A stretch of 64,000 bases of DNA from Schaalia vaccimaxillae DSM 15804 (lineage in GTDB: Bacteria > Actinomycetota > Actinomycetes > Actinomycetales > Actinomycetaceae), in assembly GCF_000420425.1 (NCBI RefSeq), contig NZ_ATUX01000005.1, forward strand, positions 1 to 64,000. Direction: 5' to 3'. Positions 49,754 through 58,993 of the stretch are shown here, one piece after another. The notes beneath the pieces were generated by a model. It had not been told where the DNA came from. It made no database searches and saw only the letters and a list, made by a program, of their open reading frames with translations. Every line of letters begins with the position of its first letter. Within the stretch, counting starts at the first letter, position 1. The translations under genes were made by a program, and so were the position numbers.

Positions 49754-52704
49754 GTCAAATGGACCTCCTTGAGGCCGGTGATTGGGGAATATTCCAGAGT
49801 GACGCCTCCGAGTTCCGCCCGATTGTTGATGAGTGGAAGGAAAAGTTGGCCGCGGAGTTGGGGATCGTCCTGCCAAGCGGAAACATGATGTTTCTCAAGT
49901 TCATTTATTACTGTATCAATGGTTCGAGCATTTGTGAAGCGTGGTGGAAGTCGTACTGCTGACATCGCCATCGCGCGTATAGTCGTGTTCTCTGGAAGAC
50001 GGTCCGTAGGGATAAGAACTCCTGGCGCGTCAGGAGCGTTGGGGAGTGTCAGTAATTCCCTCTGGCCTCCCTCACGACGGAGGTCTAAAAGGATGACTTC
50101 CAACGAATCTTCGCCGTCGCGTACCTGAGCGCGACAAGACTCATCATCATCTGAGGCAGTTGAGTGAAGCCAACCGACTAAAGACTTAGACTTTCCTGCA
50201 GAGGGCGGTTCTTCCAGTAGGAACCCTTGCGCGTCCCGCTGCTTTTGTTGATACTCCCGGGCCGCTTTTTCCTGTGCCTGCTCAAGGGCTTCTCGCCGAG
50301 AAGGGGGAGCCTCGAAAGCTTGTCCGTATACCTCCTCAATAAGTTTGTGAACATCGTCGGGCACTGTGATAGCGCCACTGCCTGAAATGACTCGATCCAG
50401 TGCGGCGGCGCTTAGGAGCATGTCATGTTCTCCATAGATTGCTTTTGCGCCGGGTTCAATTGAAGGATTGCGTGTGGAAGATGAGGGCAAGCAGTCGATA
50501 TAGCAAGTCGGCTCGACGAGTGTTGACGGGCGCATACGTTTATGGCGATGTAAGCGGCCCATACGCTGCAGGATGAGATCAATTGGAGCCAAGTCGGTTA
50601 CGAGTAGATCGAAGTCAACATCGAGGGACTGTTCAACTACCTGCGTCGCAACGATGATCGCGCGATCCGGCCGTTTTCGAGAGCTTCGCGGAGGGCCGAA
50701 TCGGTTAAGCAGGTCGCGATCTTTCTCTAAACGGTCGCCTAGAGTAAACCGCGCGTGATTCAGACTCACGTCATCACCAAAGAAATTCTTAAGTTCCTCG
50801 TATGTTTCCTGTGCTCGACTTACCGTATTGCGCACCACGAGGACACAGCCACCTTCTGAGAGATGGTCCGTGAGGAGGGGAACGAGGCCGTCGTATTCCA
50901 CCCGTTTGACACGGACGAGTGAGTGGCGTCCGCTTGATGCTGTTTCAGTGATGTTGACACCTTGGCGGCCAGCGGTGATTAGACAGGGGAACGGGGTGTT
51001 GAGTGATTCCGGTACAACGTCCTCGGAACTCTCCCCGGAGGCTAGCCGTAAACCACGTCTGTATGCCTGAACCATTGTCGAACATCGAGCTTCAGATAGG
51101 GTCGCTGATAACAGAACCACGGGTACGCCGTAGGCTGCGAGCCACGTTAATGCTCGGTCTAGGTAAACATTCATGTAGGTCGAATAAGAGTGAACTTCGT
51201 CGACGATGACCACTTTTCGGGATAGGCCAAGATGACGCATAGCGAGGTGCGGGGAACGCATCGCTCCGAAGAGAAGATGATCAATCGTGGTGACAACGAA
51301 ATCAGAAAGCATTGCTTTCTTTCGACCGGAGAACCATGACATGATGGCGATATCGGCGCGCCGTCGAGCCTGAGGCGTCGTCAACGGACCGGTTCTGGCT
51401 TCTTCCTCGTCCCAACCGATATTGGATGGGGCCGCTATCGAATCTTCCGTGATATCACCCCCACCGAGAGAACCAAGAAGCCGGTCGCGAATCTCGTATC
51501 CGCGTCGGCGCAGTGGCTTAGCCTCTTCGTTCATCCGTGCTCGACCGTGAGTAAGTTGGACGGCGAAATTCGATGGAGCGCCACCATGAGAATAGGCTTT
51601 TTCGATCTTCTCCAGCCATGAGATTTCCCGAGCGAACATTGCGTCCGTAGTGGCTTGTGTTGGGAGCGCGAATAAAACTCCAGAACGTCCGGTACGGGCG
51701 GCAAGAATCTCTGCTGCCATGAGTGCGGCCTCAGTCTTTCCTCCTCCGGTGGATTCTTCGACAATGAGGATGCCTGGCAACTCCATAGATCGTGCTGCCT
51801 CGACGGCACGAGATTGTATGTCGGTGGAAGAAGCCCCTTCGGGAAGGTTAAAACGACTAGCAAGTAGGGAGTCTGGATCTTGGCCATCGTCGCGCGGACA
51901 CCATGGTGTTGGGAGTTCCACTTTTCTCAACCCTAAAGACGCGCGCTTCGCGTATACCTGAGGATCCAATAGAGAGGTTCCATCATCACTAGCGCAGATC
52001 AAGGGGAAATAGGCTTCCGTCGAAGCAATCCAGTCGGCAACGATGATCAGTCCTGAGAGGTCCACGAGGAAAGCGAGCGACCAGGATCTTTGTGACCAAC
52101 TATCTATAAGAGTCTGGGCGCCTGTTTTCTCCGTAACAAACGACAATAGTTCTCTTTGTACATTGGTCCAGGGTGTGTCGTCACCGATGAGGTGCTCACG
52201 GCCCGCGCATTCGTTAAGTGAAGCGTGGGTGGGGGGAATGCCGTGATGGGCACCAACGAGAGACGCCACTAAGTCCGCCTGGCCATGAGTCCATCCATGA
52301 TCATCCACGAGCCAGTTTTTGGTGATAATGTGCCCGGCTAAGCCATGGGGCACTTTACGACGTTCGATGCTGTCGACGTGCTCATGATTAAGACCGTATT
52401 CTTTCATCTGATCGTCTAGTCTTTTAACCTTGCTCGCAAAAGCCGGTGAGCACTTGCCGATGTCGTGCATCGCGGCAATCCATGCGGATAAGACGCAGAA
52501 CTCTTCTGTAGCGGTCAATCCTGAATCGGAGTCGGCGAATTCTTGCTCAAGAAGATTGCCGATGGTGGGAGCGAGCCAACTGTGAGCAAGATGTTCTGCC
52601 ACAGCAGCAGTATCGAGAAGGTGTACCCAGAGTGGTAGCCACTCTTCGCGTTCTGGAACGTAACCAGACTTTGCCCAGACTCGACGCGCAGCAGGTGATA
52701 GCAC
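49750..52704 (-). CDS. cas3: CRISPR-associated helicase/nuclease Cas3
   Basis: 984 aa from GTG 52704 with GGAGGGAG upstream. HD nuclease domain in the first 230 residues: His28 (LWVHLLDTA), His80-Asp81 (AAMHDIGK), later HGLAGH and GAHHGIPP. SF2 helicase: Walker A ESTGGGKTEAALMAAE (about 313), DEVHSYSTYMNVYLDRAL motif II (about 500), VATQVVEQSLDVDFDLLVTDLAPIDLILQRMGRLHRH motif VI. The first gene of the type I-E operon. Degrades target DNA after Cascade binding. Confidence 0.97.
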   Translation of the reverse strand: MLSPAARRVWAKSGYVPEREEWLPLWVHLLDTAAVAEHLAHSWLAPTIGNLLEQEFADSDSGLTATEEFCVLSAWIAAMHDIGKCSPAFASKVKRLDDQMKEYGLNHEHVDSIERRKVPHGLAGHIITKNWLVDDHGWTHGQADLVASLVGAHHGIPPTHASLNECAGREHLIGDDTPWTNVQRELLSFVTEKTGAQTLIDSWSQRSWSLAFLVDLSGLIIVADWIASTEAYFPLICASDDGTSLLDPQVYAKRASLGLRKVELPTPWCPRDDGQDPDSLLASRFNLPEGASSTDIQSRAVEAARSMELPGILIVEESTGGGKTEAALMAAEILAARTGRSGVLFALPTQATTDAMFAREISWLEKIEKAYSHGGAPSNFAVQLTHGRARMNEEAKPLRRRGYEIRDRLLGSLGGGDITEDSIAAPSNIGWDEEEARTGPLTTPQARRRADIAIMSWFSGRKKAMLSDFVVTTIDHLLFGAMRSPHLAMRHLGLSRKVVIVDEVHSYSTYMNVYLDRALTWLAAYGVPVVLLSATLSEARCSTMVQAYRRGLRLASGESSEDVVPESLNTPFPCLITAGRQGVNITETASSGRHSLVRVKRVEYDGLVPLLTDHLSEGGCVLVVRNTVSRAQETYEELKNFFGDDVSLNHARFTLGDRLEKDRDLLNRFGPPRSSRKRPDRAIIVATQVVEQSLDVDFDLLVTDLAPIDLILQRMGRLHRHKRMRPSTLVEPTCYIDCLPSSSTRNPSIEPGAKAIYGEHDMLLSAAALDRVISGSGAITVPDDVHKLIEEVYGQAFEAPPSRREALEQAQEKAAREYQQKQRDAQGFLLEEPPSAGKSKSLVGWLHSTASDDDESCRAQVRDGEDSLEVILLDLRREGGQRELLTLPNAPDAPGVLIPTDRLPENTTIRAMAMSAVRLPPRFTNARTIDTVINELEKHHVSAWQDDPQLRGQLFLPLINNRAELGGVTLEYSPITGLKEVHLT

Positions 52705-53000
52705 GTGTGCTCCCTCCGTTGGATGTCTCTACGGTAAAACGCGTCATAGGCATTTGGGGCACAACAGGGGTATTCAAGTTGGTTAATTAAATTAGTCTTT
52801 GTGTGACGTTACTATTTCACTTCAAGCTTCAGCCAATTCTTTGTTAGTGAGGCATCATTCCCAGCGTGAGACGATCATATTTTTGTGGCCTGGCACCACG
52901 TTTCCGTTCGAGGATTCTGCGAAGGCCACTTGAATTCTGGGGAACTGGGTTAATTCTTTGCTGAAAAACATATGCTCCGGAATCGACTCGGGGGAGCCCG
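52705..53000. promoter_or_regulatory. promoter region of the cas operon
   Basis: About 300 bp, AT-rich near 52780-52850 (GGTTAATTAAATTAG). It separates cas3 from the hicB stop, both on the minus strand. Should hold the cas promoter; no -35/-10 assignment is safe. Confidence 0.4.
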
Positions 53001-53381
53001 TCACCCCTTCGCTAGCTGTGACACTCGTTGCGGGGAGATTCCCATGAGTGTGGCAATGTCGCGCATGGGCAAGCCGTCTTGACGCATTGTTTTGACGGCC
53101 TCGCGAGAGGCTTGAGCGGCTGTCTCTTCTGCGATTTGAGCGGCCTCCGCGTGCTCTTTGTATCGGGTGACGATGGCGTCATATTTCGTTGGCGAAACGG
53201 CGAGGCTAACAGAGAAGTCTGATTTTGGGCGTTCGGCCATGAGTGATGCGGCGTCTAGGATCATGTCCTCAAGCTGATCAATCCGCTTTGCTTGTGTTCC
53301 ACATTCGTGTCCATCGATGTCGAAGAAAGCAATCCACCAACGTTCTCCTCGTTCAACTCGCGCGTTGATTTGGGTCTTCAT
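53001..53381 (-). CDS. hicB: HicB-like antitoxin with C-terminal HTH
   Basis: 126 aa from ATG 53381 with GGAG upstream; overlaps the hicA stop (ATGA). N-terminal 60 residues are HicB-like (YWIAFFDIDGHE-like ERWWIAFFDIDGHECGTQA, then a helix and MILDAASLM). The C-terminal half has a coiled helix and a helix-turn-helix MRDIATLMGISPQRVSQLAKG for autoregulation. Would neutralise HicA. Confidence 0.8.
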   Translation of the reverse strand: MKTQINARVERGERWWIAFFDIDGHECGTQAKRIDQLEDMILDAASLMAERPKSDFSVSLAVSPTKYDAIVTRYKEHAEAAQIAEETAAQASREAVKTMRQDGLPMRDIATLMGISPQRVSQLAKG

Positions 53382-53581
53382 GAGTTCTCCTGCAGTGTCG
53401 ATTCGCAATTTCGGATGATGGCCTTGGCTAGGGTTTCGTCAATCTCGCGGTGCCGCGGGACTGTTGTCTTCCAAGTACCAATTTGAGCCTTGGTGTGGTT
53501 GCCGCCTTCTTTGAGGGCGACTGTCAAACCATGGCGTGTAGTGATGAGTCTGAGTGTGCGGATCAGATCGCGTCTTTTCAT
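53378..53581 (-). CDS. hicA: HicA-like mRNA interferase toxin
   Basis: 67 aa, ATG 53581 (a TTG at 53584 is adjacent). HicA double-stranded-RNA-binding-like fold: KRRDLIRTLRLITTRHGLTVALKEGGNHTKAQIGTWKTTVPRH, with the catalytic His in GGNHTKAQIG and RHREIDETLAKAI. Cleaves mRNA when the antitoxin is lost. Order toxin-antitoxin, next to a CRISPR-Cas locus. Confidence 0.88.
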   Translation of the reverse strand: MKRRDLIRTLRLITTRHGLTVALKEGGNHTKAQIGTWKTTVPRHREIDETLAKAIIRNCESTLQENS

Positions 53582-53830
53582 CAAAGTCTACCCCTCTTGA
53601 GTATGGCAGCAAGGCCTATAGACTGGAATCCTCTAGTAACTCCGTTGTCCGGTGAACTTCTGCCGAATCTCCTCTGACGTGACACTACGAAACACCGCTT
53701 GAAAGCGGCATTCCATCAGCTTTGCCTGTGTAAAACCAATCCCCGTCCACCCCTGTGCACAACTCGCCCCAACCCACCACCCGGCCGCCTCGGCCTCGTA
53801 ATGCACACGCCCTGGCCTAGGATGGAACAC

Positions 53831-55105
53831 ATGATTGATGTGCGTGCACTGCGTGAAGACCCTGAACCCGCCCGCGCCTCCCAGCGCGCCCGTGGCGGCG
53901 ACGTCGAACTGGTCGACCGAATTATCGAGGCCGACGCCCTGCGGCGAACCGCCCTCCAAGAATTCGAAGCTCTGCGAGCCACCCAAAAAGACGTCTCCAA
54001 GTCAGTTGGCAAAGCCTCTCCTGAAGAGCGTCCAGCAGTCCTCGCCAAAGCCAAAGAACTGGCCGAACAGGTCAAAGCTGCCGAAGCCAAAGCTAACGAG
54101 GCTGACGCCGAAGCCGACCGCCTCGCCCGCCTGCTGCCCAACCTCATCGTTGACGGCGTCCCCACCGGCGGAGAAGACGACTACGTTGAGCTGCGCAAAG
54201 AAGGCCCCCAGCCTCGTGACTTCGCCGCAGAAGGCTTCGAACCGCAAGACCACCTCGCTATCGGCGAGGGCTTGGACGCCATCGACACCAAGCGCGGCGC
54301 AAAGGTTTCCGGCGCGCGCTTCTACTACCTCAAAGGCATCGGCGCCCGCCTCGAACTAGCCCTCATGAACATGGCCCTTGACCAGGCCGTCTCCGAAGGC
54401 TTCACCCCCATGATGACCCCCACACTGGTCACGCCAGCCGTCATGGGAGGCACCGGGTTCCTCAACGAACACTCCGACGAGATCTACTATCTGCCCGCCG
54501 ACGACCTCTACTTGACTGGAACCTCCGAGGTCGCCCTCGCCGGCTACCACGCAGACGAAATTCTTGACCTTGCCGACGGGCCCAAACGCTACCTCGGCTG
54601 GTCCACCTGCTATCGACGCGAAGCCGGATCTGCAGGCAAAGACACGCGAGGCATCATCCGAGTTCACCAGTTCAACAAGGCTGAAATGTTCTCCTACTGC
54701 CGCCCAGAAGACGCCGCAGAAGAACACCAGCGCTTTCTCGCCTGGGAAGAAGCCATGCTCGCCAAAGTTGAGCTGCCCTACCGGATCATCGACACCGCTG
54801 CGGGTGACCTCGGAACCTCCGCCGCGCGCAAGTTTGACTGCGAAGCCTGGCTGCCCACGCAAAACCGCTGGATGGAAGTCACCTCCACCTCCAACTGCAC
54901 CACCTTCCAGGCACGGCGCCTCGGTATTCGTGAACGCCGCGACGGCCAAATGTTCCCCGTCGCTACCCTTAACGGAACCCTGGCCACCACTCGCTGGCTG
55001 GTTGCCCTCTTCGAAAACCACCAGCAGGCAGACGGATCCGTGTACGTGCCCGAAGCGATGCGGCCTTACATGGGTGGGCTCGAAGTCCTCGAACCCGTCA
55101 AGTGA
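53831..55105 (+). CDS. serS: seryl-tRNA synthetase
   Basis: 424 aa. ATG 53831 ([11 protein letters not shown]) is the usual family start, with AGGATGG upstream; the frame is open from 53699. N-terminal antiparallel coiled coil that contacts tRNA-Ser (about 30-105, Ala/Glu-rich), class II core with motif 2 [26 protein letters not shown] and motif 3 [26 protein letters not shown] is the serine-specific loop. Confidence 0.98.
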   Translation: MIDVRALREDPEPARASQRARGGDVELVDRIIEADALRRTALQEFEALRATQKDVSKSVGKASPEERPAVLAKAKELAEQVKAAEAKANEADAEADRLARLLPNLIVDGVPTGGEDDYVELRKEGPQPRDFAAEGFEPQDHLAIGEGLDAIDTKRGAKVSGARFYYLKGIGARLELALMNMALDQAVSEGFTPMMTPTLVTPAVMGGTGFLNEHSDEIYYLPADDLYLTGTSEVALAGYHADEILDLADGPKRYLGWSTCYRREAGSAGKDTRGIIRVHQFNKAEMFSYCRPEDAAEEHQRFLAWEEAMLAKVELPYRIIDTAAGDLGTSAARKFDCEAWLPTQNRWMEVTSTSNCTTFQARRLGIRERRDGQMFPVATLNGTLATTRWLVALFENHQQADGSVYVPEAMRPYMGGLEVLEPVK

Positions 55106-55129
55106 ACGACTGCGAAAGACTCTGAGCAC

Positions 55130-56077
55130 ATGCTCGAAGCTGACCCGTCGCTGGCCGACGAGCCAATCATCCGGAATATGGTGTCGCCGCCCCTATCAGG
55201 TGAAGCGCCCATTGATTTCCGGTTTCTCGTCGCACAAGCGGCCGGGGCCCTGCCCCAAGGTATGCCCACCGACCCATCCAAAATCCTGATCGCCCTGGAT
55301 CTAGATGGAACCGTCATGACGCTAGAAGGCGTGTCCGACCGGGTTCGCGAAACCATCGCGGCCTGCGCGGCCACGGGCATCCACATTGTCATCGCGACGG
55401 GCAGGTCCCTGGAGGCGACCCACCCTGTCCTCGATCAGCTTGGTGACCCAGAATCGTGGGCAGTGTGTTCCAATGGCGCGATTCGAGCGCACTTCTCGCC
55501 CTCGTACCCGTCAGGTTTTGAATCCGACGAACCCTTGTATTTTGACGCCTCAGAAATCATCGACCTACTAACCGATCAGGTCCCCGGTGTGTTGATCGGC
55601 ATTGAAACCGTGGGCAAGTTCCTCATCTCAGGTGACTTCCCTAGCGGGGAACTGATTGAAGAGCATCAGGTTGTGCCCTTGGATGTTCTGCGGGCAATCC
55701 CCGCAATCAAGTTGGTCGTGCGCGTGCCAGATATGACGAGGTCGCAGTTTTGCCAGGTCTTAGACCGGTTGGATCTGGGGAAGGCCTGGGAATGTTCTGT
55801 TGGCTGGACGTCGTGGGCCGACATTTCTCCGCGTGGAGTCACCAAGGCCTTTGGCTTGCAGGGGCTGTGTGACCAGTTGGGCGTGCCCAGCGAGGGGACC
55901 GTGGCCATTGGCGACGGGACCAATGACATTTCGATGATTCGTTGGGCTGCGCTCGGTGTCGCGATGGGTTCGGCAACTCCTGACGTCAAGGATGTGGCCG
56001 ACCTCGTCACCGGTGCGGTAGAGAACGAGGGCGCGGCTGCGGTTATGCAGGCCGTCCTCGAACACGTGACCGCCTAG
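55130..56077 (+). CDS. Cof-type HAD hydrolase
   Basis: 315 aa. HAD motif I ALDLDGTV (about 56-63), motif II ATGRS, cap domain of the C2B/Cof type, motif III/IV AIGDGTNDISMIRWAALGVAMGSA. Sugar or nucleotide phosphatase of unknown substrate. A start at 55262 (MPTDPSKI) would remove a 44-residue N-terminal extension not typical of the family; AAGG precedes it. Follows serS by 25 nt. Confidence 0.88.
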   Translation: MLEADPSLADEPIIRNMVSPPLSGEAPIDFRFLVAQAAGALPQGMPTDPSKILIALDLDGTVMTLEGVSDRVRETIAACAATGIHIVIATGRSLEATHPVLDQLGDPESWAVCSNGAIRAHFSPSYPSGFESDEPLYFDASEIIDLLTDQVPGVLIGIETVGKFLISGDFPSGELIEEHQVVPLDVLRAIPAIKLVVRVPDMTRSQFCQVLDRLDLGKAWECSVGWTSWADISPRGVTKAFGLQGLCDQLGVPSEGTVAIGDGTNDISMIRWAALGVAMGSATPDVKDVADLVTGAVENEGAAAVMQAVLEHVTA

Positions 56078-56114
56078 CATCCCTGCCTAGCGCCGTTCTC
56101 TGCCCCGACTTCCC

Positions 56115-56174
56115 ACGAGGGACGCACAAAAGTTCGCCGAGGGACGCACATCTTTCCCGCGAAGGATGCCCAAG
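56115..56174. repeat. 22-nt module array, locus 8
   Basis: Minus-type units with GGACGCAC at 56120 and 56142 and GGATGCCC at 56164, period 22, between the converging HAD and NAD-binding genes. Confidence 0.85.
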
Positions 56175-56250
56175 TGCTGGCCTGACCGTGCTCACCCATC
56201 GAGATCCACAGTTATACGCCGATGGGGGTCGGGGCACGAACCGCCGTCGC

Positions 56251-56290
56251 CGCGTAACCGTGGGTTTCGTCGCGTAACTGTGGGTTTCGC
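56251..56290. repeat. 20-bp tandem repeat and inverted relatives
   Basis: Two tandem 20-bp units starting CGCGTAAC(C/T)GTGGGTTTCG. Inverted, partial copies CACAGTTATACGC (about 56209) and CACAGTTGCGAG (about 56305) flank them. Use unknown. Confidence 0.6.
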
Positions 56291-56364
56291 TGCATGGTGA
56301 TCACAGTTGCGAGCACGTCCGGGCGCCCTCGTAGGCAGGAAAGCAGGCAATAGGGGAAAATGAA

Positions 56365-56979
56365 CTAGGCGGAGGCGACGGTGAACCGCTTGCCCCGGTG
56401 AGCGTCCTTTTCGGCCTCGTCAATCAATGCGATCGCCAGATCGGCAGCGGACAGATTCTCGCCTGCGGCACTATCAGCTGCCTCAACGTACGCCCCGCTA
56501 GATTCCTCAACCGGATAGTTCGGCGAGGGGGACACAAAAGTCCATGCTAACTTGTCTCCGGCCTCGCGCAGAAGGTCAAGAATCTTCGCAAAAGCAAGTC
56601 CTTCAGGACGGTAATCCTCGGGAAAATTGGGCGAATCAACCAGGCGATTTCCTTCTTCGTCAAGCAGAGACCCGGCACCGCCCACAACAATCATGCGACC
56701 TACAGGACGCGCGGCGAAAAGGTGCTCGAAGGCCTCGATGATTGGACGAGTTGGGCCGCCTGTGCGATCAGTGGGGACGGCGATGATGGTGACATCTGAA
56801 CCATTAACGAGGTCGACAATGGCACGTGTGTCGGCCAGGTCAGCGCGAGCATCAACTGTCGCTCCTGCTGCATGTTTGGCCGAACGAGACACAGAGACTA
56901 CTTCGTGGCCGCGACGCGCGGCTTCGGTGACGGCTGCTGAACCGGTTGCTCCGGTTCCACCGATAACAGTGATCTTCAT
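56365..56979 (-). CDS. NAD(P)-binding SDR-like protein (atypical, NmrA/NAD_binding_10 type)
   Basis: 204 aa. MKITVIGGTGATGSAAVTEAARRGHEVVSVSR is the N-terminal Rossmann GxxGxxG of the NAD(P)H-binding family (PF13460). No catalytic YxxxK. Family members serve as flavin reductases or NADPH sensors. The next-strand VVGGAGSLLDEEG fits. Substrate unknown. Confidence 0.9.
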   Translation of the reverse strand: MKITVIGGTGATGSAAVTEAARRGHEVVSVSRSAKHAAGATVDARADLADTRAIVDLVNGSDVTIIAVPTDRTGGPTRPIIEAFEHLFAARPVGRMIVVGGAGSLLDEEGNRLVDSPNFPEDYRPEGLAFAKILDLLREAGDKLAWTFVSPSPNYPVEESSGAYVEAADSAAGENLSAADLAIALIDEAEKDAHRGKRFTVASA

Positions 56980-57065
56980 AAGATGTCCTTTACATTTAAC
57001 TGATCATCGGATTGTCTCGCTTTTGCATACTTTCCGCCACCTGGAATCGGTTCTTGAGCCAAACT

Positions 57066-57104
57066 GGGCGTCCCTCGCCGGACTTTTGGGCGTCCCTCGC
57101 GGCG
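57066..57104. repeat. 22-nt module array, locus 9
   Basis: Two plus-type GGGCGTCCCTCG units at 57066 and 57088, period 22, in the divergent gap upstream of the FGGY kinase. Confidence 0.85.
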
Positions 57105-57171
57105 GATTGGGGGGCGATGGGTGTCGTCGCTAAAAAATTAGAGAGAAAAACAAGCAACTACCGGCGTGTTA

Positions 57172-57187
57172 GCGATAACATTATCGC
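57172..57187. promoter_or_regulatory. operator-like palindrome before the FGGY kinase
   Basis: GCGATAA-CA-TTATCGC, perfect 7-bp arms with 2-nt centre, about 70 bp before the kinase ATG. LacI/AraR-type or GntR-type repressors use similar TTA-core dyads. The regulator is not in the window. Confidence 0.5.
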
Positions 57188-57254
57188 ACTTGCGAGCCGA
57201 CTCCGACCTCGTGAAAGATAAAGACACGTCAACGACGACTTCTCTGGAGGACAC

Positions 57255-58850
57255 ATGACCACTACAGACATCCGGGCAGCGATCGAATCCGGAGACACAG
57301 CACTAGGAATTGAGTTCGGCTCAACCCGAATCAAAGCCGTACTTATTGGCCCGGACCATCAGCCCATCGCATCCGGAGGTTTCTCCTGGGAAAACAAGCT
57401 CGTTGACGGCCTATGGTCATACGACCTCGAGGACGTGCGAAAAGGGTTACAAACCGCCTACGCCGACCTCGTTGAAGATGTCCGCACCAAATACGACGTC
57501 ACCCCCACCACCTACGGCTCCCTCGGCATCTCAGCCATGATGCACGGCTACCTCGCCTTCGACGCCGCCGGAAACCAGCTCGTCCCCTTCCGCACCTGGC
57601 GCAACACCAACACCGGGCCCGCCGCCGAAGAACTCATCAAAACCTTCGACTTCAACATCCCGCTGCGCTGGTCCATTGCCCACCTGCACCAGTGCATCAT
57701 CGACAACGACCCGCACGTCGTCAACCTCGCGTCCATCAACACGCTGGCTGGCTGGGTCCACGAAGAACTGACCGGCCGCCATGTCCTGGGAATCGGCGAT
57801 GCCTCCGGCATGTTCCCCATCGACTCCACCGCCCTCGACTATGACCAAGCGCGAGTCGACGCGTACGACGCCCTCGTCGCAGACCGCGGGTACTCATGGA
57901 AACTGCGCGACCTACTGCCCCAGGTCCTGCCCGCAGGCGCCGACGCCGGCACACTGACTGCCGAGGGCGCCGCCCTCCTCGACCCCACGGGCACCCTGCG
58001 CCCCGGGATTGCGATGTGCCCGCCCGAGGGTGACGCCGGCACTGGCATGGTGGCCACCAACTCCGTTGCGCAGCGTTCAGGCAATATTTCTTGTGGCACT
58101 TCCGTGTTCCTCATGGTGGTGCTTGAGAAGGCCCTCGAGCGGCTGCACACTGAAATCGACATGGTCACCACGCCCGATGGCTCGCCCGTTGCCATGGTGC
58201 ACTCCAACAATGGCGCGTCTGAGATCGATGCCTGGGTGTCAATGTTCGTTGAGTTCGCCAAGCTTGCCGGCATCGACATGTCCGTCCCGCAGATTTATGA
58301 CGCCCTGTACTTCAACGCAATGAAGGGCGCAGCTGACGGTGCGGGCCTGTTGGCGTACAACACTTTGAGTGGCGAACCGTTGATGGGGCTCGAGGGCGGC
58401 CGCCCGCTTTTCATGCACACCCCTGATGCTGACTTCACCCTGGCCAATGCATTCCGCGTGCAGCTCATGAGCATCTTCGCGTCAATCCGAATCGGGATGG
58501 ACATTCTTGCCGACGAGGACGTGGCCCTGGATCGGCTCTTCGGTCATGGTGGCCTGTTCAAGACTGAGGGTGTCGCGCAGAAGGTCCTGGCCGATGCCCT
58601 CGACATTCCGGTTTCTGTTGGTGCGACCGCCGGTGAGGGCGGGGCCTGGGGTATTGCGGTCCTCGCACGTTTTGCGGTGTGCGGGAACGAGGGTGAGACG
58701 CTGCCGCAGTACCTGGATTCTCGTGTGTTTGCTGACGCTGAGGCGAGCGTGGTTGAACCGGATGCTGGCGATCACGAGGGTTACAACCGTTTCCTTGAGC
58801 GGTACCGTCGCGCATTGCCGACTGTGCAGTCGGCTGCTGATAACAGCTGA
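57255..58850 (+). CDS. FGGY-family carbohydrate kinase
   Basis: 531 aa, ASKHA fold. N-terminal ALGIEFGSTRIKAVLIGPDHQPIASGG is the ATP phosphate-binding strand; GISAMMHGYLAFD, SINTLAGWVHEELTGRHVLGIGDASGMFPID and the C-terminal GHGGLFKTEGVAQKVLADAL, AGEGGAWGIAVLA match the FGGY group, probably a pentulose/hexulose kinase (xylulose- or ribulose-like). GGAGG lies 7 nt before the ATG. Standing alone behind a repressor-type palindrome, it is likely sugar-induced. The exact sugar is unresolved. Confidence 0.9.
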   Translation: MTTTDIRAAIESGDTALGIEFGSTRIKAVLIGPDHQPIASGGFSWENKLVDGLWSYDLEDVRKGLQTAYADLVEDVRTKYDVTPTTYGSLGISAMMHGYLAFDAAGNQLVPFRTWRNTNTGPAAEELIKTFDFNIPLRWSIAHLHQCIIDNDPHVVNLASINTLAGWVHEELTGRHVLGIGDASGMFPIDSTALDYDQARVDAYDALVADRGYSWKLRDLLPQVLPAGADAGTLTAEGAALLDPTGTLRPGIAMCPPEGDAGTGMVATNSVAQRSGNISCGTSVFLMVVLEKALERLHTEIDMVTTPDGSPVAMVHSNNGASEIDAWVSMFVEFAKLAGIDMSVPQIYDALYFNAMKGAADGAGLLAYNTLSGEPLMGLEGGRPLFMHTPDADFTLANAFRVQLMSIFASIRIGMDILADEDVALDRLFGHGGLFKTEGVAQKVLADALDIPVSVGATAGEGGAWGIAVLARFAVCGNEGETLPQYLDSRVFADAEASVVEPDAGDHEGYNRFLERYRRALPTVQSAADNS

Positions 58851-58878
58851 TTGGTTGACCCCTCGAAGGATGTGCGTT

Positions 58879-58962
58879 GTGCGTCCTTCGAGGGGTGACT
58901 TGTGCGTCCTTCGTGGGAAAGATGGGCGTCCTTCGGGAGAGTTTTGGGCGTCCTTCGCGGGA
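58879..58962. repeat. 22-nt module array, locus 10
   Basis: Four plus-type units with GTGCGTTG/GTGCGTCC at 58879 and 58902 (23 nt apart, the only departure seen) and GGGCGTCC at 58924 and 58946. A minus-type TCGAAGGA fragment precedes them. In the gap between the FGGY kinase and DUF5926 genes. Confidence 0.8.
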
Positions 58963-58993
58963 TGTGGGTGTTGGGGGCTGTACGATGGCGCCC

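Noticed and set aside
58877-58984. Extension of the DUF5926 protein into the module array
   Set aside because: Same reason; family start is MGKASRRKK.
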